16,483 nucleotides of DNA, from the NCBI GenBank assembly GCA_946404295.1, contig CAMJDE010000014.1:1-16483 (forward strand), given 5' to 3'. How positions within the stretch are numbered: position 1 is the stretch's first letter; every line of letters starts with the position of its first letter. The notes under the pieces were generated by a model. That model saw nothing but the letters and a program-made list of their open reading frames with translations, was not told where the DNA came from and ran no database searches. Made by a program: the position numbers and the translations under genes. Positions 6,251-13,292 of the stretch are shown here, one piece after another. Source of the stretch: an uncultured Clostridia bacterium (GTDB taxonomy: Bacteria; Bacillota; Clostridia; Oscillospirales; CAG-272).

Positions 6251-7333
6251 ATGCGGAAACTGAAAGCCGGCGTCGTCGGCGCGACCGGAATGGTGGGGCA
6301 ACGCTTCATCACCCTGCTCCGGGAACATCCCTACTTTGAATTGACGGCGCTCGTCGCCAGCCCTCGTTCGGCGGGCAAGACCTACCGCGAGGCGGTCGGC
6401 GAACGCTGGAAGATGAAGACCCCGATGCCCGAGGACGTCGCCGAAATGACCGTTCTCTCGTCGGAGGATATTGAAACGATCGGCTCTCTCGTCGACTTCG
6501 TGTTCTGCGCCGTCGATATGAAAAAGGAAGAGATCAAGGCGCTCGAGGAACGCTACGCGAAAGCCGAGATCCCCGTCGTCTCGAACAACTCGGCGAACCG
6601 CTGGACGCCCGACGTCCCGATGGTGATCCCCGAGATCAACGACGCGCATCTTTCCGTCATCGAGGCGCAGAGAAAGCGGCTCGGCACCAAGCGGGGATTT
6701 ATCGCCGTCAAGCCGAACTGCTCGATCCAGAGTTACGTTCCCGCCCTGACCCCGCTTCTTCCCTACGGGATCAAGCGCGTCGTCGCAACGACCTATCAGG
6801 CGATCAGCGGCGCGGGCAAGACCTTCCGCGAGTGGCCCGAGATGATCGACAACGTGATCCCCTACATCGGCGGCGAGGAAGAAAAGAGCGAGCAGGAACC
6901 CCTGCGCGTCTGGGGCCGCGTCGAGGACGGCAAGATCGTCAAAGCCGACGCTCCCGTGATCACGACCCAATGTATCCGGGTCCCGGTCTCCGACGGACAC
7001 ACCGCCGCCGTCTTCGTCGATTTCGAGAAGAAACCCTCAAAAGAAGAGATCCTCGAGGCGTGGCGCACTTTCAAGGGCAAGCCGCAGACGCTCGGACTGC
7101 CGAGCGCGCCGGCGCAGTTCATCACCTACTTTGAGGAAGACAACCGCCCGCAGGCGGCGCTCGACCGCGACCTCTACGGCGGGATGGGCGTTTCGGTCGG
7201 ACGGCTGCGCGAAGATACCATCTTCGACTACAAGTTCGTCGGGCTCTCGCACAACACCCTCCGCGGCGCGGCGGGCGGCGCGGTGCTGATCGCCGAACTG
7301 CTCTACCGCGAGGGTTATCTGACCGCGAAGTAA
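6251..7333 (+). CDS. asd: aspartate-semialdehyde dehydrogenase (long, archaeal/fungal-like type)
   Basis: Reduces aspartyl-4-phosphate to aspartate semialdehyde with NADPH, the branch point to lysine/diaminopimelate, threonine and methionine; cytoplasmic. It has 360 residues. The N-terminal nucleotide-binding motif is VVGATGMVGQR (residues 8-18). The catalytic cysteine lies in VKPNCSIQSYV (Cys157). RVPVSDGHTAAVFV matches the substrate-binding Arg/His region. The PNCSI context and length point to the group first described in archaea and yeasts rather than the E. coli or classic Bacillus type. GGAGGA (6239-6244) lies 6 nt before ATG 6251. It appears monocistronic: its own promoter precedes it and a strong bidirectional terminator follows. 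Confidence 0.95.
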   Translation: MRKLKAGVVGATGMVGQRFITLLREHPYFELTALVASPRSAGKTYREAVGERWKMKTPMPEDVAEMTVLSSEDIETIGSLVDFVFCAVDMKKEEIKALEERYAKAEIPVVSNNSANRWTPDVPMVIPEINDAHLSVIEAQRKRLGTKRGFIAVKPNCSIQSYVPALTPLLPYGIKRVVATTYQAISGAGKTFREWPEMIDNVIPYIGGEEEKSEQEPLRVWGRVEDGKIVKADAPVITTQCIRVPVSDGHTAAVFVDFEKKPSKEEILEAWRTFKGKPQTLGLPSAPAQFITYFEEDNRPQAALDRDLYGGMGVSVGRLREDTIFDYKFVGLSHNTLRGAAGGAVLIAELLYREGYLTAK

Positions 7334-7353
7334 TACGATCAAAGACGCCAAAA

Positions 7354-7400
7354 AAACGATCCTTCCCTCTCGCAAAAAGGGGGAAGGATCGTTTATACTT
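7354..7400. terminator. bidirectional terminator between convergent asd and oxidoreductase genes
   Basis: A perfect 14-bp stem (7354-7367 with 7381-7394, core CGATCCTTCCC/GGGAAGGATCG). On the plus strand it is followed by ATACTTTTT; on the minus strand a run of T (complement of the A-run at 7350-7356) completes the terminator for the dehydrogenase pair. Confidence 0.92.
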
Positions 7401-7409
7401 TTTCGGCGG

Positions 7410-8366
7410 TCAACCGCGAGCGGCGTACGCGCCGGTCATCATCGCGGTCAGCCGCACCGCCTCGTCGATCCCGCAGCCGGGAAGGACGTTGCGGTCAATA
7501 AACTGTTCCAGCGGAGTTGGCTGCGACGGGACGCGCGGGATCTCGACGAACTTGCCGCTTTTGGGATCGGTCATGGTCAAAACCGTATCGTTCCAGATCA
7601 GAGTGCCTTCGGTCCCGCTGATCTCGAGTGACTTCAGAAATCCGGCGGTGACGAACCCGGTCTCGTTCGACGCGATGCACCCATTCTTCCAGGTCATCAC
7701 CGTCACGGCGTTGTCCTCGACGGGGTGCGCGGGATCGGGCTGTACTTCGGGATAGGCACAGGTAAAGGTCGAGCGAAACAAATCGGGCGTCCCGAGCAGC
7801 GCCGCGATCAGGTACATCCCGTGCGCGCCGAGGTCCATCATCGCCCCGCCGCCGCATTCCGCCCTCGAGTAGAACGCCGGGGGCAGCCACCCGCCGCTCG
7901 ATCCGCTGTGACAGTTCTTGAATCGGACCGACGTGACCCTGCCGAGTTTTCCCTCTTCGACCAGCGCGAGCGCCGTCCGCATCCAGGAACGATAAAGATA
8001 GGGGAACGAGATGACGAACGAGATCCCCGCTTTCTTCACGGCGCGGGCGATCGTCTCCGCCTCTTCGTCGGTCGCGGCGAGCACCTTTTCGGTGAAGACG
8101 TCCTTCCCCGCCTCCGCGAGCTTGGTCAGCACCCGCAGATGGTCGGAGGTCGCCGTGCAGACGATCACCCCGTCGGCGCCGGAGGCAAGCAGTTCTTCTT
8201 CCGACGCAAACGCGGGCAGCGAGCATTTTGCGGCGATCTTATCCCGTCTTTCGGGGTCCTCGTCCCATATGCCAACGACCGTCGCCCCCGCCTCTGCTGC
8301 GGCGGAAAGATACTTCTCGGCGTGGACGTGCCACGCGCCCCAAAGAGCAAGCTTTCGCTTTGCCAT
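7410..8366 (-). CDS. Gfo/Idh/MocA-family oxidoreductase (divergent member)
   Basis: A cytoplasmic NAD(P)-dependent dehydrogenase of the glucose-fructose/inositol dehydrogenase family; substrate unknown. It has 318 residues. An N-terminal Rossmann domain runs to about residue 120, but the usual GxGxxG is replaced by LWGAWHVHA. The family EKP motif reads TEKV: the lysine is kept, the proline is lost. The C-terminal domain has GGGAMMDLGAHGMYL, whose Asp/His pattern fits the family's substrate-site region. The ATG lies one base beyond the stop of the upstream dehydrogenase with no clear SD, so it is probably translated by coupling. The pair may act on related substrates or as a heteromer; that is inference. 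Confidence 0.88.
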   Translation of the reverse strand: MAKRKLALWGAWHVHAEKYLSAAAEAGATVVGIWDEDPERRDKIAAKCSLPAFASEEELLASGADGVIVCTATSDHLRVLTKLAEAGKDVFTEKVLAATDEEAETIARAVKKAGISFVISFPYLYRSWMRTALALVEEGKLGRVTSVRFKNCHSGSSGGWLPPAFYSRAECGGGAMMDLGAHGMYLIAALLGTPDLFRSTFTCAYPEVQPDPAHPVEDNAVTVMTWKNGCIASNETGFVTAGFLKSLEISGTEGTLIWNDTVLTMTDPKSGKFVEIPRVPSQPTPLEQFIDRNVLPGCGIDEAVRLTAMMTGAYAARG

Positions 8367-8367
8367 C

Positions 8368-9453
8368 TCAATCGAACACGACCGGTTTGCCGGTCTTCGA
8401 CGAAACGTAGATCGCCTCGAGGATCTCGGAGACCACCAGCGCCTGCTCGGGCAGAACGACGGGATCCGTATCCTCGACGATCGCCTTGATCCAGTTTTTC
8501 GCCTCGGTTTCCGCCGGGGTGACCTTCGCCCCGTCGTAGAAAGCGACGCCGCCGGCGGAGACGTCGACCTCCTCCTTCACCTGGCGGTCGAGTTCGACGC
8601 GGTTGATGACGAGGTTGTTGTTCTTGATCTGCAGTCCCGCGCGGCTCCCGCAGAGGACGCAGCTTCCTTCCTGCACCGGCTCGATCGTGTTGAGCGCCCA
8701 GGAGGTCTCGAGCAGGATGGTCGCGCCGTTCTTCATCACGATCATGGCGCACGCCGCCTCTTCGAGCGGAGTGGTGCTGACGCCGTTGTCGCCCCAGATG
8801 TTGCCCGCCTCGGGATGCTCGAGCTTTTTGTGGGTCTTGCCGAGCACCATCTTGGGCTCGTAGTTGTTCATCAGGTAGAGCGTCAGGTCGAGCGAATGAG
8901 TCGCGATGTCGATGATCGGACCGCCTCCCTGCTCTTCCTCGTTGAGGAAAACGCCCCAGTTCGGGGTCCCGCGGCGGCGGATCGCAAGGCAATTCGCGTA
9001 GTAGATCTCGCCGAGCGCCCCGGTCTCAATGTACTGCTTGGCGTACCGGCTCTGCGGTTTCTGACGGTGCTGGTATCCGATGGTCAACTTCTTTCCCGTC
9101 GCCTTCGCCGCTTCGACCATCCGGCGGGCGTCGGCGGCGGTCTTCGCCATCGGCTTCTCGCACATGACGTGCTTGCCGGCGTAGAGCGCGTCGACCGTGA
9201 TATCGGCGTGCTCGCGATTCGGGGTCAGGACGTGGACCACCTCGACGTCGGGATTCTTCAGCAGTTCGCGGTAATCGGTATAAACCTTCGCGTCGGGCTC
9301 GCCGTACTCCCGCGCCGCCTTCTCCGCCCGCTCGGGAATAACGTCGCAGAACGCGATCATTCGGACGTTCGGGATCTTTTTGAGCGCGGGCATGTGCTTG
9401 CCGTTCGCGATCCCTCCGCATCCGATAATGCCGATCTTGACGATACGATCCAT
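8368..9453 (-). CDS. Gfo/Idh/MocA-family oxidoreductase (canonical motifs)
   Basis: A second dehydrogenase of the same fold, first gene of a two-gene operon. It has 361 residues. The Rossmann motif is GIIGCGGIANGKH (residues 7-19), EKP is intact in HVMCEKPMAKT, and GGGPIIDIATHSLDL carries the Asp/His pair expected in the active site. Substrates in the family include inositol, glucose, sugar amines and glycosides; none can be chosen here. ATG 9453 is chosen because AAAGGAGA lies just upstream on the minus strand (near 9460-9467) and the Rossmann strand begins six residues in; the longer open frame upstream covers AT-rich promoter sequence. It is divergent from an AraC-family gene that probably controls it. 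Confidence 0.92.
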   Translation of the reverse strand: MDRIVKIGIIGCGGIANGKHMPALKKIPNVRMIAFCDVIPERAEKAAREYGEPDAKVYTDYRELLKNPDVEVVHVLTPNREHADITVDALYAGKHVMCEKPMAKTAADARRMVEAAKATGKKLTIGYQHRQKPQSRYAKQYIETGALGEIYYANCLAIRRRGTPNWGVFLNEEEQGGGPIIDIATHSLDLTLYLMNNYEPKMVLGKTHKKLEHPEAGNIWGDNGVSTTPLEEAACAMIVMKNGATILLETSWALNTIEPVQEGSCVLCGSRAGLQIKNNNLVINRVELDRQVKEEVDVSAGGVAFYDGAKVTPAETEAKNWIKAIVEDTDPVVLPEQALVVSEILEAIYVSSKTGKPVVFD

Positions 9454-9478
9454 GGTATTTTCTCCTTTGACAAAATTA

Positions 9479-9552
9479 TTTTCAAGAAAAGCATAGCATT
9501 TTTCAAACGAATATGCTATCATTAATTTGTCGGAATGTATCAATTTTTTGTC
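9479..9552. promoter_or_regulatory. two pairs of 21-bp-spaced direct repeats in the araC-type/oxidoreductase divergent region
   Basis: TTTTCAA occurs at 9479-9485 and 9500-9506; TTTGTC occurs at 9526-9531 and 9547-9552. Both pairs are exactly 21 bp apart, two helical turns, the geometry used by AraC-family dimers. An inverted pair ATAGCAT (9493-9499) / ATGCTAT (9513-9519) lies between them. The region is AT-rich and is the only gap (110 bp) between the divergent genes. Confidence 0.5.
9494..9522 (+). promoter_or_regulatory. probable promoter of the AraC-family gene
   Basis: Extended -10 ATGCTATCAT (hexamer TATCAT at 9517-9522, preceded by TGC). TAGCAT occupies the -35 position at 17-bp spacing and is a poor match to TTGACA, as expected for an extended -10 or activator-dependent promoter. 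The predicted start is near 9529. Confidence 0.5.
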
Positions 9553-9563
9553 ATAGGTGAAAA

Positions 9564-10442
9564 ATGGAACGCTATTATACAGAAAAAGAAAACCGCGCCC
9601 TGAAGGGAGTGGGGATCGAAGTGTTCTACCAGACGAACGGTCCGCGCGTCGTTTCCGCGCGGGCGCATATCCATTCCTCGACCGAACTGCTCTGGATCGA
9701 GCGGGGGACCTATCGGATCTCCCTCGACGGGCGCGCCTACGACGCGAAGGCGGGGGATCTGGTCCTGCTCCGTCCCTTTACCATCCACCACGCGACGACG
9801 GGCGACGAGCCCGAGAACGCCTACCACGTCATCAAGATCCGCTCCTCGTTTCTGCAGGAGTTCTCGACCGGCGAGGCGTTCGGAGAGTCGCTTGCCGAAC
9901 TGACCCTGTGCCGCGACGACTCGAAAGTGGTCTGGACGGCGCGGGAGGTCGAGGAAGCGGGGTTGCTCCCGGCACTGACCGATTTCGTCGCGGAGGAAAC
10001 GCCCCGTCCCTTCCGGGAAATGGGGCTACGGATCGGGGCGGGACGGCTGCTGCTCCTGCTGCTCCGGGACCTGTCCGCCCGGCGCCCCGCGGGGGAACTG
10101 CCGACGACGCCTCCCGGATCCATCCTGAAGATCTACTCCGCCCTGCTTTTGATCAACCGCCGGTACGTCGAGGATCTGACCGAGGAATCCTGCGCCGCGG
10201 AGATCGGCTTCAGCCGCTGCTATTTTTCGCGGCTGTTCCGGCGGGTCGTCGGGGTTGGCTTCAAACAGTACCTGACCGGCACCCGCCTGCGCAGAGCGGA
10301 AAAAGAACTGCTCACCACCGACCGCCCCGTCGGTGAGATCGCGGCTGCGGTCGGGTTCAACAGCGTCGCCTACTTCATCTCCTGCTTCCGCGAAAAAAAC
10401 AAAGTCTCCCCGACCGCCTACCGCCGCGCCGCCCGCGCATAA
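9564..10442 (+). CDS. AraC-family transcriptional regulator with cupin-like sensor domain
   Basis: A 292-residue ligand-responsive DNA-binding protein. The N-terminal part (about residues 15-95) resembles the AraC-type cupin: HIHSSTELLWIERGTYRISLDG... then GDLVLLRPFTIHHA, the usual sugar-sensing barrel pattern. The C-terminal part (about 190-290) has two helix-turn-helices: LTEESCAAEIGFSRCYFSRLF and VGEIAAAVGFNSVAYFISCFRE, followed by SPTAYRR, the family signature. SD AGGTG lies shortly before ATG 9564. It is divergent from the two Gfo/Idh/MocA genes, which it most likely regulates, along with itself. The effector is unknown but probably a sugar or derivative. Confidence 0.92.
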   Translation: MERYYTEKENRALKGVGIEVFYQTNGPRVVSARAHIHSSTELLWIERGTYRISLDGRAYDAKAGDLVLLRPFTIHHATTGDEPENAYHVIKIRSSFLQEFSTGEAFGESLAELTLCRDDSKVVWTAREVEEAGLLPALTDFVAEETPRPFREMGLRIGAGRLLLLLLRDLSARRPAGELPTTPPGSILKIYSALLLINRRYVEDLTEESCAAEIGFSRCYFSRLFRRVVGVGFKQYLTGTRLRRAEKELLTTDRPVGEIAAAVGFNSVAYFISCFREKNKVSPTAYRRAARA

Positions 10443-10471
10443 CGGGAGTGTTCCCCGGCAAACCGAAACCG

Positions 10472-10503
10472 ACCCCCGCCGGATTCTCCGAGGGGGTTTT
10501 TGT
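10472..10503 (+). terminator. terminator of the AraC-family gene
   Basis: ACCCCC (10472-10477) pairs with GGGGGT (10492-10497), and an inner CGGA/TCCG stem lies beyond a small internal loop. A T-run, GTTTTTGTT, follows. Confidence 0.8.
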
Positions 10504-10605
10504 TGATCCGGCTCCGTTTTTTGTATATTTTCGTGCAAATCGGAGCGTTCTGCAAAATTTCTTTGTACTTTTTTACGAAATCCTCTTCCCTTTTTCTTCG
10601 GTTTA

Positions 10606-10619
10606 TGGTATCATATAAT
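10606..10619 (+). promoter_or_regulatory. probable extended -10 promoter of hpf
   Basis: TGGTATCAT (hexamer TATCAT at 10609-10614) overlaps an alternative TATAAT at 10614-10619. No good -35 is seen at 16-18 bp, only pyrimidine-rich sequence. It lies in an AT-rich stretch directly before the leader hairpin. Confidence 0.5.
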
Positions 10620-10651
10620 TGAACCGGGAAACCGGTTGCCTCCCGGTTCAA
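10619..10651 (+). other. 5'-terminal leader hairpin of hpf
   Basis: TTGAACCGGG (10619-10628) is exactly complementary to CCCGGTTCAA (10642-10651), with a 13-nt loop containing a further self-complementary AACCGGTT (10630-10637). It begins at about the predicted start site and ends 24 nt before the hpf ATG. There is no T-tract after it, so it is not a simple terminator. It may be an operator, an mRNA-stabilising cap or a translational control element. Confidence 0.6.
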
Positions 10652-10675
10652 ACAATCGAAAGGATGGAACAAGGG

Positions 10676-11203
10676 ATGAAAATCGTTTGCAGCGGAAGAC
10701 AAATGAGCGTGCGAGACGATCTCCGGGAACTGGCGAGCAAGAAACTGTCGGCTCTGAACAAGTACTTTTCCGACGACGTGACGGCGAACGTGACCTTCAA
10801 GGTCCGTCGCGACACAGAGATCATCGAGGTCACGATCGGTATGGGGAACACGCTCTTCCGCTCCGAAGAGGGCGCGGACACCTTCCGCACCGCCCTCGAT
10901 AAAGCCGTCGACACCCTCGAACGGCAGATCAGAAGGAACAAGACCCGGCTTCAGAAGCGGATCCGCGAAGGGGCGTTCGCGGCGCCCGCCGATTTCCCCG
11001 ACGGCCCCGACTACGAGGAGGAACCCGAGTTCCTGATCCGCACCAAGACCTACCCCGTCCGCCCGATGTCGGTCGAGGAGGCGATCCTGCAGATGAACCT
11101 GCTCGAGCATCAGTTCTTCGTCTTCGTCGACGACGTGGATCAGGAGACCCGCGTGGTTTACAGAAGAAAGGACGGCGGATACGGGCTGATCATACCCGAA
11201 TAA
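10676..11203 (+). CDS. hpf: ribosome hibernation promoting factor, long form
   Basis: Binds the 30S decoding site and dimerises 70S ribosomes into inactive 100S particles in stationary phase or stress; cytoplasmic. It has 175 residues, the length of long-form HPF. The N-terminal S30AE domain (about residues 1-95; starts MKIVCSGRQMSV) is followed by an acidic linker (DFPDGPDYEEEPE, about 104-116) and a C-terminal dimerisation domain (about 117-175; RTKTYPVRPMSVEEAILQM and LLEHQFFVFVD). ATG 10676 is chosen because the conserved domain starts there and AAAGGA lies about 12 nt upstream; an ATG at 10664 has its SD too close. It is a single-gene unit with a leader hairpin and a very strong terminator. 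Confidence 0.95.
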   Translation: MKIVCSGRQMSVRDDLRELASKKLSALNKYFSDDVTANVTFKVRRDTEIIEVTIGMGNTLFRSEEGADTFRTALDKAVDTLERQIRRNKTRLQKRIREGAFAAPADFPDGPDYEEEPEFLIRTKTYPVRPMSVEEAILQMNLLEHQFFVFVDDVDQETRVVYRRKDGGYGLIIPE

Positions 11204-11225
11204 CGGCGAGATCCGTTCTCTATGC

Positions 11226-11275
11226 GAGACCGGGGAGAATTGGGAGAGATCCCGTCTCCCCGGTCTCTCTTTTTC
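11226..11275 (+). terminator. intrinsic terminator of hpf
   Basis: A perfect 13-bp stem (11226-11238 with 11255-11267, core GACCGGGGAGA/TCTCCCCGGTC) encloses a second small hairpin GGGA-GAGA-TCCC (11242-11253). TCTTTTTC follows. The long stem makes this one of the strongest terminators in the window. Confidence 0.92.
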
Positions 11276-11286
11276 AAAAGGACGGA

Positions 11287-11302
11287 CGCCCGACGTCGGG
11301 CG
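11287..11302. repeat. 16-bp perfect palindrome followed by a T-run
   Basis: CGCCCGACGTCGGGCG is fully self-complementary. A T-run begins 10 nt further on the plus strand (11312-11316). It may be a back-up terminator or a protein-binding site; the gap before the T-run makes terminator function uncertain. Confidence 0.5.
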
Positions 11303-11350
11303 GTATCGCTCTTTTTCCCCCGTGACAAAAAATTGATATATTCAGACAAA

Positions 11351-11389
11351 AAAATGATAGCAAAAAAATGTGGAAAATGGTATCATTTT
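11351..11389 (+). promoter_or_regulatory. promoter with inverted repeat for the solute-binding protein gene
   Basis: Extended -10 ATGGTATCAT (hexamer 11381-11386) has TAGCAA at the -35 position (17-bp spacing). AAAATGATA (11351-11359) and TATCATTTT (11381-11389) are exact inverted repeats separated by 21 nt, so one arm overlaps the -10 and the other touches the -35 region. The element ATAGCA-N14-ATG(G/C)TATCAT is shared exactly with the AraC-family gene promoter. Confidence 0.5.
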
Positions 11390-11505
11390 ATTGCAGATAT
11401 TTATTTAAAAGAGACAAATCGCGCGGGTCGGACGGAGACGCCTTCGTTTCCCCCGAACGGAAAAAAGGGTAAAGAGACCGGCGAAAAAAAGAAAGGGTCA
11501 AACGT

Positions 11506-13203
11506 ATGAAGAAACTCATCAGCGTTCTTTTGCTTCTTGCGATGCTGTTGCTCGCCCTTGCGTCCTGCGGCGGAAAAACGGAAGAAACCGAGCCGCCCGT
11601 GCAGACGACGGACGGCGAGGGCGCTTCGGGAAAGGAGCCCGAAACGACGGTCACAGGGACCGCCGATCCATGGGAGAACTACGGACGGCAGGTTTCACGG
11701 AGAGCCGAGTTCCAACGCACCTTCACAATCGAACTCAGCAAACACAGCGACGCCGAAAAGACCTCGAAAAACGATCGTTTCGTCGCCGGACCGGACGAGA
11801 TCCAACCGGGCGTGACGCCTCGTTTGGATGAGTACGTATACGAACGCAACAAGAAGGCGATCGACCTGATGGATCTCATTATTTCCTACGTCTACTGGGA
11901 TTACGAGTGGAGCAAGCAGGGGGACATGATCAAAACCGTGGTCCTCGGCAACGCAAAGGACGCGCCGGATCTCTTCGTCAATATGATCTACGACCTCAAC
12001 GTCGCGACCCTCTCCGGCACTTTCAAGGACATCCGCTCGATCCCCGCTTCGTATTTCAATTTTGACGCACAGGGCTGGATGACCGAATGGATGGAATCCC
12101 TGTCCGTGACCGGAGATCGCGCCTACGTTCTCGGCGGCGACTACTTCCTGGATATTCTGCGGGCGATGGGCGCTCTTCCCGTCAACATCACCCTGATGAA
12201 CGCGAACCGTGAAAAACTCGCGCCCGCGATCCTCGAAAGCGACGAATCGCTTGAGGAAAACGAGAAGCTTTCGATTCATTTCTTCGACTTCGTGGAAGAG
12301 GGGAAATGGACCTGGACGACCCTGCACGATCTGTGCGAAGCGATCTGGGTCGACGTCGACGGAAACGAGCAGGACTCGATCTCCGACACGCTCGGCATCG
12401 TCGCCGACAACTTCGGCGGGTTGACCAGCGAACTGTACATCTTCTCCTGTTCCGGAAACAGCATCTTCACCGTCGCGCCCGTTGAAGATCCGACCAGCGA
12501 GTATTACGAAAAAGACTGGATCTATTATTCAACCGATCCGACCGCGCTCGGCAATATCTTCGACGCCGTGACGGCGGTCTATTCCGGGCACGGCTCGCTC
12601 TCGACGACCGGCTCCTTCGCGCAGACCAATCCCGACAATCCCGGCGCCGCCCTGCATCGGATGAAGTTCGCGGAGGGGACGTTGCTTACCGCCGGCGCCG
12701 TCGTGCTCGGCGCGCTGGAAGACGAATCGTTCCAGACGATGACGGATATCTTCACGGTCGTTCCTCTTCCGAAGATCAACCCGGAGAACCACTACAATAC
12801 CGTCATTCACACGATCGGCGACGCCGGAGCGATCAACGTCAACACGCGCAAAGCCGTCGCGATCTCGGCGTTTCTGCAGTACTGCTGCGAGCATTCCTCC
12901 AATGTCCGCAACGAGTTTCTTGAGAACGTGACGAAGTTCAAGACCACGATCTACGACCAGGGGACCGACCGGATGCTCGACCTGATCTACGACAGCGTGA
13001 TCAACGGGCGCGATAAGACCCTCGAGGACTACGCCGTGAGCGACGATCGCTTAAACGTCATTATGAAGAAGGGCTTCTGCGAAGTGCCGTCGAGCACGCT
13101 CGTTACCAAATACGAGGCGTCCGTTTCGGGCAAGCAGAGAAAGCTGGATTCCATCATCCGCACCTGGTACACCCTGCCGAGAGTGGAACCCGCAGGCGAA
13201 TAA
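11506..13203 (+). CDS. extracellular solute-binding lipoprotein (ABC-type), probable carbohydrate binding
   Basis: A membrane-anchored substrate-binding protein on the outer face of the cytoplasmic membrane. It has 565 residues. A signal peptide (KK then a leucine-rich core) ends in lipobox LALASC with the lipidated cysteine at residue 21. A Thr/Glu/Pro-rich flexible linker follows (about 22-55), then a large alpha/beta binding domain. Features such as YDLNVATLSGTFKDI and the late IGDAGAINVNTRKA segment fit the family-1 type that binds sugars and oligosaccharides, often seen in many copies in clostridial genomes. No permease or ATPase gene adjoins it, so it must share transport partners encoded elsewhere or act as a sensor. 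The SD is AAAGGG, about 9 nt before the ATG. The assignment to the broad family is firm; the ligand is unknown. Confidence 0.85.
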   Translation: MKKLISVLLLLAMLLLALASCGGKTEETEPPVQTTDGEGASGKEPETTVTGTADPWENYGRQVSRRAEFQRTFTIELSKHSDAEKTSKNDRFVAGPDEIQPGVTPRLDEYVYERNKKAIDLMDLIISYVYWDYEWSKQGDMIKTVVLGNAKDAPDLFVNMIYDLNVATLSGTFKDIRSIPASYFNFDAQGWMTEWMESLSVTGDRAYVLGGDYFLDILRAMGALPVNITLMNANREKLAPAILESDESLEENEKLSIHFFDFVEEGKWTWTTLHDLCEAIWVDVDGNEQDSISDTLGIVADNFGGLTSELYIFSCSGNSIFTVAPVEDPTSEYYEKDWIYYSTDPTALGNIFDAVTAVYSGHGSLSTTGSFAQTNPDNPGAALHRMKFAEGTLLTAGAVVLGALEDESFQTMTDIFTVVPLPKINPENHYNTVIHTIGDAGAINVNTRKAVAISAFLQYCCEHSSNVRNEFLENVTKFKTTIYDQGTDRMLDLIYDSVINGRDKTLEDYAVSDDRLNVIMKKGFCEVPSSTLVTKYEASVSGKQRKLDSIIRTWYTLPRVEPAGE

Positions 13204-13235
13204 ATCCGCGTCTGTCAGCAAAAAAGGCAAACAAA

Positions 13236-13268
13236 AAAGGGCGTAGGCGATCATCTCCTATGCCCTTT
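13236..13268 (-). terminator. terminator between convergent genes, oriented mainly for the minus strand
   Basis: AAAGGGCGTAGG (13236-13247) pairs with CCTATGCCCTTT (13257-13268) through 12 bp including one G-T wobble. On the minus strand TTTTTTGTTTG follows, a strong terminator for the TIM-barrel gene. On the plus strand the T-tract is weak (TTTCC), but the stem could still serve the solute-binding protein gene. Confidence 0.85.
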
Positions 13269-13292
13269 CCGATACGATGGGACTGTTTCGGC

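Larger units (their letters stand above)
11204..11505 (+). other. 302-bp intergenic region between hpf and the solute-binding protein gene
   Basis: No gene is visible. In order it holds the hpf terminator, a 16-bp palindrome followed by a T-run, an AT-rich promoter stretch (about 11320-11410) with an inverted repeat, then a GC-richer leader containing a 7-bp hairpin (GGAGACG 11434-11440 with CGTTTCC 11445-11451). A short open frame over this region has no ribosome binding site or recognisable protein features and is judged non-coding. Confidence 0.6.

Noticed and set aside
8011..9525. Long plus-strand open frame (504 codons) opposite the two dehydrogenase genes
   Set aside because: It is the antisense shadow of two well-supported Gfo/Idh/MocA genes; no ribosome binding site and no protein features of its own. 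GC-rich DNA often leaves such frames open.
9454..9563. Sigma-A promoter for the dehydrogenase pair on the minus strand
   Set aside because: TTGAAA and TTGATA candidates exist, but no -10 hexamer is found at 16-18 bp; the promoter may be activator-dependent, so none was annotated.
10503..10546. Second hpf promoter (TTGATC ... TATTTT) and a GCTCCG/CGGAGC inverted repeat
   Set aside because: Poor hexamers and a 24-nt gap between the short arms; it may just be AT-rich spacer after the AraC-gene terminator.
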